Origin: Rikenellaceae bacterium
GTDB taxonomy: Bacteria; Bacteroidota; Bacteroidia; Bacteroidales; Rikenellaceae
Reading direction: 5' to 3'
DNA length: 64,000 nucleotides
NCBI GenBank assembly: GCA_015059925.1
Contig: SUZL01000001.1
Span: 1-64,000 of the forward strand
The translations under genes and the position numbers were made by a program. Below are positions 43,226 through 53,267 of the stretch, one piece after another (positions within the stretch are counted from its first letter, which is position 1; each line of letters begins with the position of its first letter). Below the pieces are notes generated by a model. The model did not search any database and was not told the origin of the DNA. It saw nothing but the letters and a program-made list of their open reading frames with translations.

Positions 43226-43966
43226 ATGCGCAGATTCGGACTCATAGGCCGCACTCTTGGCCACTCATTCTCGGCACGATACTTCGCTGATAAATTCCAG
43301 CGCGAGGGCCTTGCCGATACCCATCGCTACGACCTTTTCGAGCTTCCAGAGATAGAGTGCGTAAAGGAGCTGATCGCCACCACCGAGGGCCTCGTTGGCT
43401 TCAACGTTACCATCCCCTACAAGCAGCAGATCATCCCCTACCTCGACTCTTTGAGCGCCGAGGCTCGCAATATCGGAGCTGTAAACTGTGTGAAGATTGA
43501 GTCCGACGGCCGCCTTACGGGCTACAATACCGACATCGACGGCATACGCCTTTCCCTCGACAAACTGCTCGGAGGCGCGGAGATCGATGCCGCCCTTGTT
43601 CTCGGCACGGGAGGAGCTTCGCAGGCCGTTCAGTATGTGCTGGCCGAGCGCAACATTCCCTACTCGATCGTATCGCGCGACAGCGCTAAGGGCAATCTTA
43701 CATACGATGATCTAAAGGTTGAAGTAACATCTTCTCACCACCTGATAATCAATTCGTCGCCCGTCGGAATGTATCCCCACGTCGATCAATGTCCCGACAT
43801 CCCATACGAACTGCTCACCGCCGACCACTACCTCTTTGATCTGGTCTATAATCCCGAGCGCACACTCTTTGCCGAGCGCGCCGCAATGATGGGATCCCAC
43901 ACTCTGTGCGGGCTTGATATGCTCTACGCTCAGGCTGAGTCGGCGTGGCGAATCTGGAACCAGTAG
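43226..43966 (+). CDS. aroE: Shikimate dehydrogenase
   Basis: A 246-residue NADP-dependent enzyme that reduces 3-dehydroshikimate in the aromatic amino-acid pathway. Seen: GLIGRTLGHSFSARYF, GFNVTIPYKQQII with the catalytic Lys, AVNCVKIE, YNTDIDGIRLSL and the Rossmann stretch LVLGTGGASQAVQY. Slightly shorter than E. coli AroE. Convergent with the DUF2007 gene, with only 4 bases between stops and no terminator. Confidence 0.93.
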   Translation: MRRFGLIGRTLGHSFSARYFADKFQREGLADTHRYDLFELPEIECVKELIATTEGLVGFNVTIPYKQQIIPYLDSLSAEARNIGAVNCVKIESDGRLTGYNTDIDGIRLSLDKLLGGAEIDAALVLGTGGASQAVQYVLAERNIPYSIVSRDSAKGNLTYDDLKVEVTSSHHLIINSSPVGMYPHVDQCPDIPYELLTADHYLFDLVYNPERTLFAERAAMMGSHTLCGLDMLYAQAESAWRIWNQ

Positions 43967-43970
43967 GCTC

Positions 43971-44189
43971 TTACTCAGCCGAATAAGCCTCCAACACCTC
44001 TTGCGCTCGCGCCTTATCAGCAGAGCGCACCACCAATTCTGCGGGCATCACTCCCGTCGGATACAATGCCGACATAATCTCATTTCGGATCATCGCCCAA
44101 ATTCCCGCGCTGTCGAGCAGCGACTTGTCCCATTCGGCCTCGTTCACCGAGTCATACACCCGAATCACAACCAAATTCACCTCTTTCAT
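43971..44189 (-). CDS. DUF2007 domain protein
   Basis: A 72-residue protein of the DUF2007 'putative signal transducing' family. The ATG at 44189 (MKEVNLVVIRVYDSV) is preferred; 32 more codons upstream show no family similarity. Seen: AEWDKSLLDSAGIWAMIRNE and AELVVRSADKARAQEVLEAY. Function unknown. A TTG-N21-TAACTTTA pair on the minus strand within 44247-44279 may be its promoter. Confidence 0.8.
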   Translation of the reverse strand: MKEVNLVVIRVYDSVNEAEWDKSLLDSAGIWAMIRNEIMSALYPTGVMPAELVVRSADKARAQEVLEAYSAE

Positions 44190-44370
44190 ATCTCGTCGGT
44201 TTTGCGCGTGTAACGACATAGAAAGTTTTACACGCATTATTGTATATAAAGTTACATAATTTTGTTGATAACTTGCAATGAGCAAACCAAAAAAATCAAC
44301 ATTTTATATTTATATTTGTATGGTAGATCTTGTCGCCTTGGCGAAAACACTCAATCTACTGATAATTAAT

Positions 44371-45702
44371 ATGAAACGACTACTTGCAATAATATCACTC
44401 TTTTCGGTGGCCGCTTTAGCGATCATCATCGTTTCGTTGTTATTGCAACGCAGTTGTTTCCGTCCTAACGTAAGGCTGAACACGGAGCGTATGCAGCTGG
44501 CCGACAGCGTGATTCTCTCGGCCATCGACAATGGCGATATGCCCGGTGCGGTGTTGTGCGTGGTCTCTCGCGCACGCGATGGCGAGTCGATGGGCCGCAC
44601 CCTTTACCTCAAAGCCTACGGCAATCTGCAAGTTATCTCACCCTCTGCTGACGGGAGAATCATCCCCGACACAATCCCGATGAGCACCGACGTCATCTTC
44701 GATCTCGCCTCGCTGAGCAAGTGCGTAGGCACCACGATGGCCGTTATGCGCCTTGTCGAGCAGGGCCGACTGCGACTCACCGACAACGTGTCGCAATATA
44801 TCCCCGACTTCAAACCTTGGGAGAGCAAACCCGCAAAGCGTGGCGAAAAGATCGAACGCGAGCCGATAACGATCAATCACCTGCTCACCCACACCTCGGG
44901 CCTTCCTGCCGCCATTCACGTTCCCACGTTTATGGAGCGCTACGAAAAATGGGGCGATCCCACGACTATGAATCTGCGCGATTCGCTCATCACAGATCTT
45001 GCCGCGGAGGCCGAACGCCGCACACGTCCATCGGAGGTGATGCTGTATAGTTGCCTTAATTTCATTACGTTGCAGGCTATTGTCGAAACCATCACCCAAC
45101 AACGCCTCGACCATTTCCTTGATCAAGAGCTCTTTACACCGCTCAAGCTAAAGAATACCTTCTACAACCACATCGACGAGCCGGCCCCGTTCGATCCTTC
45201 AGCCCCCATCGCTCCGACCGAGCTGCAAGAGGATGGCTCTCTACTTCGTGGCGAGGTACACGACCCCACGGCCCGCATCATCAATCGCGGCGTCTCGGGC
45301 AATGCGGGAGTATTCTCTACGGCCGAGGATCTTGCCGTCATTGCATCGATGCTGATGAACGACGGCGTTATCCGCATCCCTTCGGACCGCCTGACTGATC
45401 ACATCACGGGCGGCGAGCGCCTGCGCCTCTTCTCCGAGGCTACGATCGATCGCTTCCTCGAGCTCGACCCCGCGCTTGCCCACCACGGCCGCACATTAGG
45501 CTGGGCAGCAGAATTTTTCGGAGACTTGGGCTCACGCCATAGCTTCAACCACACAGGATATACGGGAACCTCGATGGCTATCGACCGCGAGCGTGGCGTA
45601 ACCGTCATCCTACTCACCAACCGAGTACACCCCCACGATAAGGGCTCGCTGGCCCGCACACGCGCCGTCGTATCGAACATCGTTGCCTCGGCATTGGATT
45701 AA
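44371..45702 (+). CDS. Beta-lactamase-fold serine hydrolase, membrane-anchored
   Basis: A 443-residue serine hydrolase of the class C beta-lactamase/penicillin-binding type. Start taken at the ATG at 44371 (MKRLLAIISLFS), which begins a transmembrane anchor (about 5-27); the frame extends 31 codons upstream. The catalytic SxxK is in DLASLSKCVGTT, the Tyr motif in MLYSCLNF (YSC instead of the usual YxN), and the third motif in SFNHTGYTGTS (HTG). Probably a D-Ala peptidase or esterase in the periplasm rather than a resistance enzyme. It is followed after 23 bases by dnaE. Confidence 0.87.
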   Translation: MKRLLAIISLFSVAALAIIIVSLLLQRSCFRPNVRLNTERMQLADSVILSAIDNGDMPGAVLCVVSRARDGESMGRTLYLKAYGNLQVISPSADGRIIPDTIPMSTDVIFDLASLSKCVGTTMAVMRLVEQGRLRLTDNVSQYIPDFKPWESKPAKRGEKIEREPITINHLLTHTSGLPAAIHVPTFMERYEKWGDPTTMNLRDSLITDLAAEAERRTRPSEVMLYSCLNFITLQAIVETITQQRLDHFLDQELFTPLKLKNTFYNHIDEPAPFDPSAPIAPTELQEDGSLLRGEVHDPTARIINRGVSGNAGVFSTAEDLAVIASMLMNDGVIRIPSDRLTDHITGGERLRLFSEATIDRFLELDPALAHHGRTLGWAAEFFGDLGSRHSFNHTGYTGTSMAIDRERGVTVILLTNRVHPHDKGSLARTRAVVSNIVASALD

Positions 45703-45725
45703 AGAACTTGACAACAAAGAATTAT

Positions 45726-48700
45726 ATGCAGGATTTCGTTCATCTTCACGTTCACACCCAGTATTCACTACTGGATGGTCAGGCGAGCATCGCAAAGCTC
45801 GTCGATAAGGCTATTGCCGATGGTCAGCGCGGCATCGCCATCACCGACCACGGTAATATGTTTGGTGTCAAGGAGTTCTGGAACTATATCAAGAAGAAGA
45901 ACGGAGCCCGCCGCGACAAGATCAAGCAAACCTCGGCCCGCATTGCCGAGCTTCAGGCGGCTGTCGAGTCGCCCGATGCAACCGACGAACAGCGCGACGA
46001 GTTGGCCAAGCTGAAGGCCGAGTACGATGCCCTGCCGAAGGATGATTTCAAGTGCATCATCGGCTGCGAGGTATATGTTGCACGTCGCGGTATGCACCTG
46101 AAGGACAAATCGCACAAGGAGGATCAGAGCGGCTACCACCTCATCCTGCTGGCCAAGAACAAGACAGGCTACAAAAACCTCATTAAGATTGTTTCAAAGG
46201 CTTGGACCGAAGGATTCTATATGCGCCCGCGTACCGACCATAAGGAGTTGGAGAAGTATCACGAGGGATTGATCTGCTGCTCGGCCTGCCTCGGAGGTGA
46301 GATTCCGAAGAAGATCTCGTCGGGCGATCTGGAGGCCGCCGAGAAGGCTATTATGTGGCACAAGAGTCTCTTTGGCGAAGATTACTATCTGGAGTTGCAG
46401 CTCCACAAGGCCACCGTCGAGCGCGCCAACCACGAGACCTACGTCATCCAGAAGCAGGTGAACGAGCACCTGATCCGTCTTGCCGAGAAGTGCGGCGTTA
46501 AGCTCATCTGCTCGAACGACGTACACTTCGTCGATGAGATCCACGCCGAGGCCCACGACCGCCTGATCTGCCTCTCTACGAGCCGCGATCTGGACGATCC
46601 GAAGCGTATGCTCTACTCGAAGCAGGAGTGGATGAAGACCCGTGCCGAGATGAACGCCATCTTCTACGACCAGCCCGAGGCTTTGGCCAACACCGTCGAG
46701 ATATGCAACAAGGTCGAGAGCTACTCCATCGACCACGCTCCCATTATGCCCACCTTCGAGATTCCCGAGTCGTTCGGCACCGAGGAGGGCTACCGCGCAA
46801 CATACACCGAGGAGGATCTCTTCAACGAATTCACGCGCGACGAGAACGGCAACGTCATAATGTCTGAGGATGATGCCCACAAGAAGATCGACAAGCTCGG
46901 CGGCTACGACAAACTCTACCGCATCAAGCTCGAGGCCGACTACTTGGCTCACCTCACACTCGAGCGCGCCAAGGTCCGCTACGGCGATCCCCTATCGGAG
47001 GAGGTTGCCGAACGACTGAAGTTCGAGTTGCACATTATGAAGACGATGGGTTTCCCGGGCTACTTCCTTATCGTGCAGGACTTTATCTGCGCCGCGAGGG
47101 AGCTGCTGGACGTTTCTGTCGGTCCGGGCCGAGGCTCAGCTGCCGGTTCGGCCGTAGCCTACTGTTTGGGAATCACGCAGATTGATCCAATCAAATACGA
47201 CCTGCTGTTCGAGCGTTTCCTCAATCCCGACCGTATCTCGCTGCCCGATATCGACATCGACTTCGATGACGATGGCCGCGGCCGCGTACTGAATTGGGTT
47301 ACGCAGAAGTACGGCAAGGAGAAGGTGGCGCACATCATCACCTACGGCACAATGGCTACTAAGATGGTTATCAAGGATGTAGCTCGCGTGCAGAAACTCC
47401 CCTTGGCCGAGTCCGACCGTTTGTGCAAACTCGTTCCCGATCGTATTCCCGACAAGAAGATAAACCTTCAGAACGCCATCGACTACGTCCCTGAATTGAA
47501 GGCCGCCGAGGAGTCCGACGACCCGATTATGCACGACACGATCAAGTACGCCAAGATGCTGGAGGGCAACGTGCGCGGTACGGGTGTTCACGCCTGCGGT
47601 ACGATCATCTGCCGCGACGACATCACCGATTGGGTACCCGTCAGCACCGCCGAGGATAAGGAGACGGGCGAAAAGATGCTCGTTACGCAGTACGAGGGTG
47701 CCGTGATCGAGGATACGGGCCTTATCAAGATGGATTTTTTGGGTCTTAAGACCCTCTCGATTATAAAGGATGCCGTCGCCAACATCAAACACACGAAGGG
47801 AATCGACATCGACATCGACACGATCGACATCAACGACCCGAAGACCTACAAACTCTTCTGCGACGGCGGCACTATCGGCACGTTCCAGTTCGAGTCGCCC
47901 GGTATGCAGAAGTACCTGCGCGAGTTGAAGCCCTCGACCTTCGAGGATCTGATCGCTATGAATGCCCTCTACCGCCCCGGCCCGATGGACTACATCCCCG
48001 ACTTTATCGACCGCAAGCACGGCCGCAAGCCGATCGTTTACGACATCGACATTATGGAGAAGTACCTGAAGGACACCTACGGCATTACCGTCTATCAGGA
48101 GCAGGTGATGCTTCTGTCGCGTCTTTTGGGCGGCTTCACGCGAGGCGAGAGCGACACGCTGCGCAAGGCTATGGGTAAGAAGATCAAGTCGAAGCTGGAC
48201 GAGCTCAAACCCAAATTCATCAAGGGCGGTCAGGCTAACGGCCACGACCCCGAGGTGCTGGAGAAGATCTGGGCCGACTGGGAGAAGTTCGCATCCTACG
48301 CCTTCAACAAGTCGCACGCTACGTGCTACTCGTGGGTTGCCTACCAGACGGCATACCTCAAGGCCAACTTCCCCTCGGAGTATATGGCTGCCGTCTTGAG
48401 CCGCAACCTTGCTGATATTAAGACCATTACGCAATACATCACCGAGTGTAAGCAGGGAATGGGTATCAACGTGCTGGGCCCCGATGTTAATGAGTCGCAG
48501 GTGAATTTCTCGTCAAACAAGTCGGGCGACATCCGCTTCGGTATGGCCGCCATCAAGGGTGTCGGCGAGGCTGCCGTGCGTTCGATTATCGAGGAGCGCG
48601 AGCAGAACGGCCCCTACAAGAGCATCTACGACTTCGTCGAGCGTGTGAACTTCACGGTCATCAACCGCAAGTGTATGGAGAGCATCGCCTTCGCCGGAGG

Positions 48701-49550
48701 TTTCGACTCGATCATCGACTTCCACCGCAGCAAGTTCTTCGCCACCGATGCCCGCTCGGCCAACCAACTACCTTTCATCGAGCAGCTTATGCGCTATGGC
48801 CAGCGCGTGCAACAGGAGCGCCTGAATGCGCAACAGAGCCTCTTCGGCGGCGGCACGATGGTTGATATTCAACCTCCTACGACGCCCGTTGCCGAGGACT
48901 GGAACCAGTTGCAGGTCTTGAACAAGGAGCGCGAGTACATCGGAATGTTCCTCTCGGCGCACCCGCTCGACGAGTACAAGGTCATCATCGACCATATGTG
49001 CAAGCTCAACCTCGGCGATCTGTCGAATCTCGAGCCGCTCAACGGTCAGGAGATCGCTATGGCCGGCGTGATCACCTCCGTTGAGGAGAAGACCACCAAG
49101 ACGGGCCGTCATTGGGGCAAGTTCACGATGGAGGACTACGAGGGCACGCACGAGTTTGCGCTCTTCGGCAAGGACTACGAGCAGTTCCGCCCGATGATGT
49201 ACCCCAACTACTTCATCTTCCTCAAGGGCAAGGTGCAACCCCGTCCCTATGGCGACAATCCCGAGCTGGAGTTCAAGATTCTCTCGATGACACAGCTCTC
49301 GGAGGTGCGCGACACGATGATCAAGGAACTGCACGTCTTCCTCACGGTGGACGATCTCACCCCTACGTTCATTGCCGACTTCGCCGCCGAGGTGCAGCGT
49401 AGCAAGGGCAACGCCATCCTACGCACCACCATCCGCGACCGCGAGGCAGGCACCGTTCTCGGCCTCTACTCGAAGCGCTACAAGGTGGAGCTATCGAAGG
49501 AGTTGATCGGCTATCTGGACCGAAACGAAATTAAATATACATTATCATAA
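45726..49550 (+). CDS. dnaE: DNA polymerase III alpha subunit
   Basis: A 1274-residue replicative C-family polymerase. Start placed at the ATG at 45726 (MQDFVHLHVHTQYSLLDG); the longer frame starts with TTG. The N-terminal PHP domain shows HLHVHTQ and TDHGNMFG. The polymerase core has GPGRGSAAGSAVAYCLGI and the catalytic aspartates in LPDIDIDFDDDG. The helix-hairpin-helix, OB-fold (about 990-1090, MAGVITSVEEKTTKTGR) and C-terminal tau-binding parts follow. A helical insert (about 60-105) lies within the PHP domain. trxA starts 21 bases downstream. Confidence 0.97.
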   Translation: MQDFVHLHVHTQYSLLDGQASIAKLVDKAIADGQRGIAITDHGNMFGVKEFWNYIKKKNGARRDKIKQTSARIAELQAAVESPDATDEQRDELAKLKAEYDALPKDDFKCIIGCEVYVARRGMHLKDKSHKEDQSGYHLILLAKNKTGYKNLIKIVSKAWTEGFYMRPRTDHKELEKYHEGLICCSACLGGEIPKKISSGDLEAAEKAIMWHKSLFGEDYYLELQLHKATVERANHETYVIQKQVNEHLIRLAEKCGVKLICSNDVHFVDEIHAEAHDRLICLSTSRDLDDPKRMLYSKQEWMKTRAEMNAIFYDQPEALANTVEICNKVESYSIDHAPIMPTFEIPESFGTEEGYRATYTEEDLFNEFTRDENGNVIMSEDDAHKKIDKLGGYDKLYRIKLEADYLAHLTLERAKVRYGDPLSEEVAERLKFELHIMKTMGFPGYFLIVQDFICAARELLDVSVGPGRGSAAGSAVAYCLGITQIDPIKYDLLFERFLNPDRISLPDIDIDFDDDGRGRVLNWVTQKYGKEKVAHIITYGTMATKMVIKDVARVQKLPLAESDRLCKLVPDRIPDKKINLQNAIDYVPELKAAEESDDPIMHDTIKYAKMLEGNVRGTGVHACGTIICRDDITDWVPVSTAEDKETGEKMLVTQYEGAVIEDTGLIKMDFLGLKTLSIIKDAVANIKHTKGIDIDIDTIDINDPKTYKLFCDGGTIGTFQFESPGMQKYLRELKPSTFEDLIAMNALYRPGPMDYIPDFIDRKHGRKPIVYDIDIMEKYLKDTYGITVYQEQVMLLSRLLGGFTRGESDTLRKAMGKKIKSKLDELKPKFIKGGQANGHDPEVLEKIWADWEKFASYAFNKSHATCYSWVAYQTAYLKANFPSEYMAAVLSRNLADIKTITQYITECKQGMGINVLGPDVNESQVNFSSNKSGDIRFGMAAIKGVGEAAVRSIIEEREQNGPYKSIYDFVERVNFTVINRKCMESIAFAGGFDSIIDFHRSKFFATDARSANQLPFIEQLMRYGQRVQQERLNAQQSLFGGGTMVDIQPPTTPVAEDWNQLQVLNKEREYIGMFLSAHPLDEYKVIIDHMCKLNLGDLSNLEPLNGQEIAMAGVITSVEEKTTKTGRHWGKFTMEDYEGTHEFALFGKDYEQFRPMMYPNYFIFLKGKVQPRPYGDNPELEFKILSMTQLSEVRDTMIKELHVFLTVDDLTPTFIADFAAEVQRSKGNAILRTTIRDREAGTVLGLYSKRYKVELSKELIGYLDRNEIKYTLS

Positions 49551-49571
49551 ACTATTAAAAACTAAATTATT

Positions 49572-49886
49572 ATGGCATTAGCAATTACAAACGAGAATTA
49601 TGAGTCATTGATGGCATCGGGCAAGCCCGTGGTAATCGATTTCTGGGCAGAGTGGTGTGGCCCCTGCCGTATGGTAGGCCCGATCATCGACGAGTTGGCT
49701 ACCGAGTATGGCGAGCAAGTCGTTATCGGCAAGTGCGACGTTGATTCTTGCGACGACATCGTTGCTCAGTACCGCGTTCGCAACATCCCCACCATCGTAT
49801 TCATCAAGGGCGGCGAGGTTGTCGATAAGGTTGTCGGCGCAACCAGCAAGGAGACTTTGAAGGCAAAGATCGACGCGCTGCTGTAA
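49572..49886 (+). CDS. trxA: Thioredoxin
   Basis: A 104-residue cytoplasmic thiol-disulfide reductase with the active site [12 protein letters not shown] and the cis-Pro region [13 protein letters not shown]. Normal length. Last gene of the run that includes dnaE, followed by an intrinsic terminator. Confidence 0.97.
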   Translation: MALAITNENYESLMASGKPVVIDFWAEWCGPCRMVGPIIDELATEYGEQVVIGKCDVDSCDDIVAQYRVRNIPTIVFIKGGEVVDKVVGATSKETLKAKIDALL

Positions 49887-49906
49887 TCCAACCTTCACCC
49901 AAAACA

Positions 49907-49940
49907 AAAACGGCAGGCTCCTCACAGAGTCTGCCGTTTT
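49907..49940 (+). terminator. Intrinsic terminator of trxA
   Basis: AAAACGGCAG (49907-49916) and CTGCCGTTTT (49931-49940) form a 10-bp stem; further GCTC/GAGT pairing sits inside, and the plus strand ends in TTTT. Confidence 0.85.
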
Positions 49941-49952
49941 CCACATACAGAA

Positions 49953-49989
49953 AAAGAGTGCTACCGCCACCTACGGCCGAGCACTCTTT
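49953..49989 (-). terminator. Intrinsic terminator of htpG
   Basis: AAAGAGTGCT (49953-49962) and AGCACTCTTT (49980-49989) form a 10-bp stem with a GC-rich loop; on the minus strand a T-rich run (complement of 49953-49947) follows. It ends the minus-strand htpG transcript, back to back with the trxA terminator. Confidence 0.8.
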
Positions 49990-50009
49990 CTCTCTTTAAT
50001 TCACTCTTA

Positions 50010-52070
50010 TTATCTCTCAATAAGCGTAATACTACGCTGAATAAAATCAGTAAGATTCTTACCCTTCAACATTCCGTTCGACAAGAGCGCCAAGTCGATA
50101 ATCTGGCGCACCAGCTTATTATTCTTACCTATCTCGCGCAGACGCTCATTACGCTCATCGCGCAGCGTTACGATCTTTTTCGAGAGCTCCTCCTCCATCT
50201 GCTTCTCCTCGGCGGTGAACTCCTCGTGCTTCTTACCCTTTACGGTCTCGTCAAAACGCTTCTCCTCGGCAACGGCCGCATCAATCTTCTTTGTGATTGA
50301 CTTTAACTTGTCGCCATACTCCTTCTCGACGCTTCCCAGAATATCGATCACGATGGGGTGATTTCCATTCACAGCGATAGTAAAGTTGTCAGGCATCTGG
50401 CCGTAGAACTGGCTCATTCCGCCGCCGCTCATCTTCGCCATCTCCTTCATTCGACGCATAAACTCATTCTGCGTAATCACCACAGGCGCATCCTCGGCCG
50501 CCATCGGCTCGAACGAAATAGTGTACGAAATAGCGTCATCCTTCGGCATCTGGCTCTCGAATACGGGACGCATCAAATCCTGCTGTGCCTCGGTGAGCGA
50601 CATCGACATCTGCTCCTTCTTCTGGATGAGCTTCTCCACCACGTCGCTATCCACGCGCACGAACTTAACATTCTGATTCTTCGACTCGTAGTAGTTGATG
50701 TAGTGGCTATCGAGCGGGCCATTCATCTCCAGCACGTCGTATCCCTTTGCCTTCGCGCCCTCCACGAAGGAGTGCTTATCGACAGCATCATCCACATACA
50801 GCAGCACCACATTATCGTTCTTGTCGGTCTGATTCTCCTTCACCACATCGACATACTCCTTGGCTGTGAAGTACTTGCCCTCGGTCGATTTGAGCAGCAT
50901 AAACTCCTGCGCCTTCTCGGCAAACTTCTCATCCGTCAGCATTCCGTACTGGATAAATACCTTCAGATCGTCCCACTTCTGCTCATAGTCGGCACGCATC
51001 GTCGTGAATAGTTCCTTCAATCTATCGGCTACCTTGCGGGTGATATATCCCGAAATCTTCTTCACGTTAGAGTCGCTCTGCAAGTAGCTGCGCGACACGT
51101 TGAGCGGAATATCGGGCGAGTCAATCACACCGTGCAACAACGTCAAATACTCGGGCACGATACCCTCTACCTGATCCGTCACGAACACCTGATTGCAGTA
51201 GAGCTGAATCTTGTTCTTCTGAAGCTCGATATTATTATTGATCTTGGGGAAATAGAGAATACCCGTCAGGTTGAACGGATAGTCGATATTCATATGGATG
51301 TAGAAGAGCGGCTCGTCGCTCATCGGATAGAGCTCGCTGTAAAAATCCTTATACTGCTGCTCGGTAATATCCGTCGGCTTGAGAGTCCACAGAGGCTCCA
51401 CGTTGTTGATGATATTATCCTTCTCGGTATCAACATATTTACCATCCTTCCACTCCTTCACCTTGCCGAAGGCAATCTCTACGGGCAGGAAGTGGCAATA
51501 CTTCTTCAGCAGCTCGCTCACCTTCTGCTCGCCGCAATACTCTACGCAATCCTCCGAGAGATGCAGCACGATCTCCGTTCCGCGATCGAGTTTCTCCTCG
51601 AGCTCCTCCATCTCATACTCGGGCGAGCCGTCGCACGACCAACGCATCGACGGCGCATCGGCGTTGTACGACTGCGTGAAGATCTCCACACGGTCGGCCA
51701 CCATAAACGATGAGTAGAATCCCAAACCGAAATGGCCGATGATAGCCTGATCCTTATACTTTGCCAAGAACTCCTCGGCACCCGAAAATGCAATCTGATT
51801 GATGTAGCGATCGATCTCCTCTGCGGTCATACCTATACCGCGATCGCGCACCGTCAAGGTCTTCTTCTCGGCATCTACGCTGACGTGAATCATCGTATCG
51901 CCCAACTCGCCCTTGAACTCTCCCTTCGACGAGAGCGTCTTTAATTTCTGCGTGGCATCAACGGCGTTCGACACCAGCTCACGCAGGAAAATTTCGTGAT
52001 CCGAATAGAGAAATTTCTTGATTACGGGGAATATATTCTCCGTTGTTACTCCGATTTTTCCGTTTTTCAT
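50010..52070 (-). CDS. htpG: Chaperone HtpG (Hsp90)
   Basis: A 686-residue ATP-dependent chaperone. The N-terminal GHKL ATPase domain shows LRELVSNAVDAT, RDRGIGMT and GHFGLGFYSSFMVAD. The middle domain has QLYCNQVFVTDQVEG and IPLNVSRSYLQ. The C-terminal dimerisation domain has an acidic and lysine-rich segment (about 590-650). Full length for the Bacteroidota form. A separate unit, ending at its own terminator. Confidence 0.97.
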   Translation of the reverse strand: MKNGKIGVTTENIFPVIKKFLYSDHEIFLRELVSNAVDATQKLKTLSSKGEFKGELGDTMIHVSVDAEKKTLTVRDRGIGMTAEEIDRYINQIAFSGAEEFLAKYKDQAIIGHFGLGFYSSFMVADRVEIFTQSYNADAPSMRWSCDGSPEYEMEELEEKLDRGTEIVLHLSEDCVEYCGEQKVSELLKKYCHFLPVEIAFGKVKEWKDGKYVDTEKDNIINNVEPLWTLKPTDITEQQYKDFYSELYPMSDEPLFYIHMNIDYPFNLTGILYFPKINNNIELQKNKIQLYCNQVFVTDQVEGIVPEYLTLLHGVIDSPDIPLNVSRSYLQSDSNVKKISGYITRKVADRLKELFTTMRADYEQKWDDLKVFIQYGMLTDEKFAEKAQEFMLLKSTEGKYFTAKEYVDVVKENQTDKNDNVVLLYVDDAVDKHSFVEGAKAKGYDVLEMNGPLDSHYINYYESKNQNVKFVRVDSDVVEKLIQKKEQMSMSLTEAQQDLMRPVFESQMPKDDAISYTISFEPMAAEDAPVVITQNEFMRRMKEMAKMSGGGMSQFYGQMPDNFTIAVNGNHPIVIDILGSVEKEYGDKLKSITKKIDAAVAEEKRFDETVKGKKHEEFTAEEKQMEEELSKKIVTLRDERNERLREIGKNNKLVRQIIDLALLSNGMLKGKNLTDFIQRSITLIER

Positions 52071-52191
52071 TGCTATATAGTTTTTGTATTATTTCTGTTT
52101 CCAGACATATACTCAAACTATGTGCCAACGGTCTCGGTATGCCATTTTGACGCACTTAGTGCCGACATCTGGCAGAAAACTGTGCCTCCGC

Positions 52192-52818
52192 CTACTCTTT
52201 TCGCGCGCCACGCATCAGGTGCATTGTCATAAACAGCCCCTGTGCGGCATAGTAAGTCGTCATAATCCACACCGATCGTGCGGGAATCTGGGCGATATAT
52301 TTATCAAATACGATAAGTGAATCCGACAGGATGAATAACACCGCCGCCACGACATACCAACCATATCGCTTGCGCTGCTGCAGAATCGCCGTAGCTCCCA
52401 TCGAATATATAATCATCGCATACACCGTAACGGCCACATACTCCGCCTCGCTTACGATATACGAAAGCACAACCGAGAGATAAACCACCGTCACCACAGC
52501 CAGCACCGCCGCCCAAATGCCCTTCTTTCGCGTAGGCTTGCGGCAAGCAAAGAAATCGGCAATAAAGCACAAGTGCCCAACGGCAAAGAATCCCACCTGA
52601 AACAGAAAACTACCCTCCGAGCCGGCATAATCGCCCGCTGCCGAGAACAACAACGCCAACGGAATGGCATACCCGCCACGTTGGGCATTAGCCGCCGTTG
52701 CCATAGCCGCAAAGAGCGTAGGCACAGCCACAAACCATCCCTTCACAAAGAAAAACGTCGCAGCCAGCAGCAGAAAAGCCACCACCGCTGCGCGCATAAA
52801 TTTCTGTTCATTCGTCAT
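52192..52818 (-). CDS. YhhN/TMEM86-family membrane protein (lysoplasmalogenase-like)
   Basis: A 208-residue protein with about seven membrane segments of the YhhN family, whose animal member TMEM86B hydrolyses lysoplasmalogens. Family marks: ALLFSAAGDY, FAVGHLCFIADFF, VLFILSDSLIVFDKY and TYYAAQGLFM. The bacterial substrate is uncertain. It follows the thioesterase gene by 2 bases. Confidence 0.82.
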   Translation of the reverse strand: MTNEQKFMRAAVVAFLLLAATFFFVKGWFVAVPTLFAAMATAANAQRGGYAIPLALLFSAAGDYAGSEGSFLFQVGFFAVGHLCFIADFFACRKPTRKKGIWAAVLAVVTVVYLSVVLSYIVSEAEYVAVTVYAMIIYSMGATAILQQRKRYGWYVVAAVLFILSDSLIVFDKYIAQIPARSVWIMTTYYAAQGLFMTMHLMRGARKE

Positions 52819-52820
52819 CT

Positions 52821-53249
52821 CTACTCCTTGTTTTGTTTAGCGATATACCCCTCCAGCGCCTCCACAAACCACTCGGGCGCGCGGCACGGACGGCGCGTCT
52901 GGGCATTCATAAATCCCAACGTCACGCGACCCGTATTAATAAGTCGCCCCGCCTCGTTATATACCTCCGATGAGATATTCAACCTTGCCGACGGCATCTC
53001 ATCCATCATCACCTTCACGGTCAGCACCTCGTCATAAAATGCGGGATAGTGGTAGCGCGACTGCACCTCAATAATTGGCGACATCACACCTCGACGCTCA
53101 ATCTCGGCATAGGTCAAACCCATATCTCGCAGCCACTCCGTTCGAGCAGTTTCGTATAGAACAATATAATTTGAGTGGTGCATAATACCCATCTGGTCGG
53201 TATCCTTATAGCGTACTCGCACCTGCGTCTGATATGAAATCAACGACAT
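52821..53249 (-). CDS. Acyl-CoA thioesterase, hotdog fold (YbgC/FadM-like)
   Basis: A 142-residue hotdog-fold thioesterase. Start taken at the ATG at 53249; a TTG three codons upstream is possible. The family motif YKDTDQMGIMHHSNYIVLYETART carries the catalytic Asp. It probably releases acyl groups from CoA or ACP. Between ribF (18 bases upstream) and the YhhN gene. Confidence 0.88.
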   Translation of the reverse strand: MSLISYQTQVRVRYKDTDQMGIMHHSNYIVLYETARTEWLRDMGLTYAEIERRGVMSPIIEVQSRYHYPAFYDEVLTVKVMMDEMPSARLNISSEVYNEAGRLINTGRVTLGFMNAQTRRPCRAPEWFVEALEGYIAKQNKE

Positions 53250-53267
53250 AACAATCAACCGCTTGAA

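Noticed and set aside
47136..48434. 432-codon minus-strand frame inside dnaE
   Set aside because: dnaE motifs run without a break on the other strand; the antisense frame has low-complexity Val/Leu/Asp composition.
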